From Burkholderiales bacterium (GTDB lineage: Bacteria; Pseudomonadota; Gammaproteobacteria; Burkholderiales; Usitatibacteraceae), in NCBI GenBank assembly GCA_017880705.1, contig JADGRS010000088.1:1-9812 (forward strand): a stretch of DNA of 9,812 nt, written 5' to 3'. The notes under the pieces were generated by a model. It made no database searches, was not told the DNA's origin, and was given only the letters and a program-made list of their open reading frames with translations. The position numbers and the translations under genes were made by a program. This document shows, one piece after another, positions 8,021 to 9,812 of this stretch (position 1 is the first letter of the stretch; each line of letters begins with the position of its first letter).

Positions 8021-9018
8021 CGCACCTTGTCCGCCTGGGAGAGCAGCTGCGGGGTAATGGTCATTCCGGCGGCCCTCGCCGCGTTGACGTTCACCGAAAG
8101 GCTGAAGCGTTTCGGCCGCTCGATGGGAATGTCGCCGGGGGTCACGCCCGACAGGACGCGATCCAGCTGGCGCGCGAGCGCACCGTTGGGATCGTCGAAG
8201 ATCGCCTCGTACGCCATGGGCGCGCCGGCGGCGACGTCGAGCTGCGAAGGATAGATCGCGGGGCGCCGGGTCGCGGCCATGGTCGCGACAACTTCCATGC
8301 GGTGTTCGTCCAGCAAGGAAGCCTTGGTGACGAACCAGGCGTCGATGGGCCCTGCGCTTCGAATGTCGTTGGCAAACGTCTCGATCGACTTGACCGGGAT
8401 GAGCTTCCATTGCACGCCGTGCTTACGGGCGGCCCAGTCGAGGAACTCCGTCGTATTCGGGCGAAGCGCCTCGTCGCTATCGACAATGTAGCCGATGCGC
8501 CGCGCCTGCGGCGCCGCCTCCCGCAGTAGCTCCAACATCTTCGGCTCGATGCCCAAGTAGATCGATATGCCCGCGGCGTTGTCGCGGCGATGCGTGAGCG
8601 ACGATAGGAGGTTCAGGTCCACGGGATCCTGGTGCGTGAAGAAGACGATCGGGATCGTCGAGGTGAGCCGCGCGGCCTCCACGAGGACCGGCGACGTCGG
8701 AGCGACGATGGCGACCGGACCCTTCCCGATCTCGCGTTGCAGGACGCTCCTCAAAGCCAGTTCGTCCATGACATCGACCCCGCTGAATTCGAGCGTGACG
8801 CGATGACGCTCCTGGATCCCAAGCGCCTCGCAAGCGGACGCGAAGCGCTCGAACGCGAAACGAGCTCGTTGGTTGTCGAAATTAATAAAAGCGATTTCGC
8901 GCCGTGGCTGCACGGCGCCGGTGTTACAACCAGCCAATGATGCCGCGAATCCGCATAGCGCGATCGCCGACAGCGCAAAAGACATCTCGATCCTACCGGC
9001 GCGGGTAGGAGTGCTCAC
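8017..9018 (-). CDS. ABC-type substrate-binding lipoprotein (PF04392-like), probable sensor partner
   Basis: This 333 aa protein has a lipoprotein signal with lipobox LAGC, cysteine C31, so it should be anchored in the envelope facing the periplasm. The mature part resembles the 'ABC transporter substrate binding protein' family with a two-lobe type 1 binding fold: TIPIVFFTHQDPVD (about 121-134), AAGISIYLG (148-156) and RRIGYIVDSDEA (173-184). The ligand is unknown. GTG 9018 is preferred because it puts Arg6 and Arg9 ahead of the hydrophobic stretch and has GGAG 5 nt before it. ATG 8985 (residue 12) also has AGGA 5 nt upstream and remains possible. No ABC permease or ATPase gene is present beside it. 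Its stop overlaps the kinase start (ATGA), which suggests it serves the kinase and not a transporter. Confidence 0.87.
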   Translation of the reverse strand: MSTPTRAGRIEMSFALSAIALCGFAASLAGCNTGAVQPRREIAFINFDNQRARFAFERFASACEALGIQERHRVTLEFSGVDVMDELALRSVLQREIGKGPVAIVAPTSPVLVEAARLTSTIPIVFFTHQDPVDLNLLSSLTHRRDNAAGISIYLGIEPKMLELLREAAPQARRIGYIVDSDEALRPNTTEFLDWAARKHGVQWKLIPVKSIETFANDIRSAGPIDAWFVTKASLLDEHRMEVVATMAATRRPAIYPSQLDVAAGAPMAYEAIFDDPNGALARQLDRVLSGVTPGDIPIERPKRFSLSVNVNAARAAGMTITPQLLSQADKVR

Positions 9019-9050
9019 CGGCGCTCCATGATGAAATCATCGAGCGCACG

Positions 9051-9080
9051 CTGTCGGCCGATTCTGCGCATGTCCGACAG
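9051..9080. repeat. Inverted repeat, possible operator
   Basis: CTGTCGG at 9051-9057 is matched perfectly by CCGACAG at 9074-9080, with 16 nt between. Arm centres are 23 bp apart, close to two helical turns, as expected for a dimeric DNA-binding protein. In the plus-strand transcript it could also fold as a hairpin ending 5 nt before the AAGGAG ribosome site. No binding protein can be named from sequence. A 7 bp match can arise by chance in GC-rich DNA. Confidence 0.4.
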
Positions 9081-9085
9081 AATAC

Positions 9086-9091
9086 AAGGAG
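9086..9091 (+). promoter_or_regulatory. Strong ribosome binding site for the small-protein gene
   Basis: AAGGAG is followed by a 6 nt spacer and ATG 9098. It is the best Shine-Dalgarno match seen at any start in the window and fixes this start, suggesting the small protein is made in quantity. Confidence 0.8.
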
Positions 9092-9097
9092 AAACTC

Positions 9098-9439
9098 ATG
9101 GCAACCACCTATCGCTACGCATGGCTCGCGGTCCTCGACGGAAATGGCCGCAGGAAACTGACCCAGGACCTGCTCGACATGGATGATGTGAATCCCGCGC
9201 TCACGCAGCAGAACACTCCGGGCTCCGTCTGGACCATCAACTGGGACAACTCCCCGACGCGTCTCGCGACCACGGCTCTCAGCCACAACGTCGGCAACGA
9301 CCCCGACATCGAGGTCGTCCTTGTGGGCATTCCCGGCGACGAGGACGCGATGAAGGACTGGATCAAGACGCCGCAGGGGCAGACGCTGCGCTCGCACGCA
9401 TTGTCCGTGCAACCGTGGGTCTACAGCGCGAGCGTCTGA
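9098..9439 (+). CDS. Small protein of unknown function, upstream of a 2OG-Fe(II) oxygenase
   Basis: I do not recognise this 113 aa protein. It has no signal peptide or clear membrane helix, so it is probably cytoplasmic. It opens with a short hydrophobic strand (YRYAWLAVLD), has a middle segment with Trp and Asn (VWTINWDNSPTR), a second hydrophobic strand (IEVVLVGIPG), and a polar tail ending WVYSASV. No Cys is present and Trp is fairly frequent. The strong ribosome site, normal codon use and 3 nt spacing to the next gene argue that it is real. Its companion is a probable oxygenase, so it could be a substrate, a partner or simply a co-transcribed gene; the sequence does not decide. Confidence 0.8.
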   Translation: MATTYRYAWLAVLDGNGRRKLTQDLLDMDDVNPALTQQNTPGSVWTINWDNSPTRLATTALSHNVGNDPDIEVVLVGIPGDEDAMKDWIKTPQGQTLRSHALSVQPWVYSASV

Positions 9440-9442
9440 TCG

Positions 9443-9812
9443 ATGAAGAACGGCACTTCGATCAACGCCGTCGTGAAGGACCTGGCGAAGACGAGCCCCG
9501 GCAGCGAACGCCATCCGTTCGCGCTGGGGCTTCCCGATATCGTGACCGAACCCACGATCGCGATGAAGCGCTTCCAGCCGCTCGAAGGCCTCGCTTCGAA
9601 CGAGTTGGTCGTCACGCCCCAGGTCATGCTCGATCTGTTCACGCCCTCGGAATGCGCGCGCATCGTCGATACTTGCGGGTCGCATCAATTGCACGCCGGC
9701 CAGCTCGTCCAGGAGCGCGAGAACTACCGCCGTGCCTCGGCCGCGTGGATCGCGCCGGACGACGACACGCGCTGGGTCTACGAGCGCATCGCGACGATGA
9801 TCGCCAAGCTGA
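9443..9812 (+). CDS. Probable 2-oxoglutarate/Fe(II)-dependent oxygenase, N-terminal part
   Basis: The first 123 residues are visible and the gene runs off the window. After a roughly 55-residue leader-like stretch comes a segment typical of the start of prolyl-4-hydroxylase-like 2OG-Fe(II) oxygenases: VMLDLFTPSECARIVD (about 61-76), then NYRRASAAWIAPDDDTRWVY (94-113) and ERIATMIAKL. The iron-binding HxD...H residues and the 2OG-binding Arg would lie beyond the edge, so activity cannot be judged. ATG 9443 follows the previous stop by 3 nt with no strong ribosome site, which implies coupled translation. Met41 (9563) is an alternative start nearer the domain. Family members hydroxylate proteins, amino acids or small metabolites; the substrate here is unknown. 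Confidence 0.72.
   Translation, partial: MKNGTSINAVVKDLAKTSPGSERHPFALGLPDIVTEPTIAMKRFQPLEGLASNELVVTPQVMLDLFTPSECARIVDTCGSHQLHAGQLVQERENYRRASAAWIAPDDDTRWVYERIATMIAKL

Larger units (their letters stand above)
9019..9097. promoter_or_regulatory. Divergent control region of the signalling operon and the small-protein gene
   Basis: This is the only space upstream of the minus-strand five-gene operon and of the plus-strand pair, so promoters for one or both probably lie here or just inside the binding-protein gene. I see no convincing -35/-10 pair. A 7 bp inverted repeat (9051-9057 with 9074-9080) and a 5 bp repeat ATGAT-GAA-ATCAT (9028-9040) are the visible structures. The role is inferred from gene orientation. 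Confidence 0.55.

Noticed and set aside
6068..8254. Open frame of 728 codons on the plus strand, opposite the histidine kinase
   Set aside because: It lies antisense to strongly conserved kinase motifs and its translation is repetitive, charged and without domains.
9051..9080. LexA-type SOS box (CTGT...ACAG)
   Set aside because: The spacing between the CTGT and ACAG halves is far longer than in a LexA site.
9060..9090. Minus-strand promoter with TTGTAT and GAATCG, 17 nt apart
   Set aside because: Both hexamers match the consensus poorly; the spacing alone is not enough.

Overview
The window is GC-rich, densely packed bacterial DNA, with five genes on the minus strand that overlap or nearly touch. 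The gene content (HAE1-type RND efflux pump, dCache/HAMP histidine kinase, receiver-cyclase, LuxR-type regulator) fits a Gram-negative proteobacterium. I lean towards a betaproteobacterium from the look of the signalling genes, but this is an impression without a marker gene.

Layout. (1) 1-3410, plus strand: the end of an RND periplasmic adaptor gene, then a complete inner-membrane RND permease. (2) 3411-3468: a short convergent gap with no convincing terminator. (3) 9018 down to 3469, minus strand: a five-gene signalling operon in the order periplasmic substrate-binding lipoprotein, membrane histidine kinase, stand-alone receiver, receiver plus class III nucleotide cyclase, LuxR-type HTH regulator. 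Its four junctions are ATGA (4 nt overlap), an 8 nt overlap, GTGA (4 nt overlap) and a 4 nt gap, so the genes are probably translationally coupled. (4) 9019-9097: a 79 nt divergent control region with a 7 bp inverted repeat. (5) 9098-9812, plus strand: a small protein of unknown function, followed after 3 nt by the start of a probable 2-oxoglutarate/Fe(II) oxygenase that runs off the window.

How the genes may work together. The lipoprotein belongs to a solute-binding family, but no ABC permease or ATPase lies beside it. It is translationally joined to a kinase with a large periplasmic sensor region, so it may present a ligand to that kinase. The kinase has no receiver of its own, and two receivers follow it: one with no output domain and one fused to a nucleotide cyclase. 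The last gene adds a DNA-binding output. The likely picture is one periplasmic signal feeding a phosphorelay with a second-messenger branch and a transcriptional branch. The parts are recognisable families. What stands out is the combination, and a cyclase whose base-selecting residues are not canonical.
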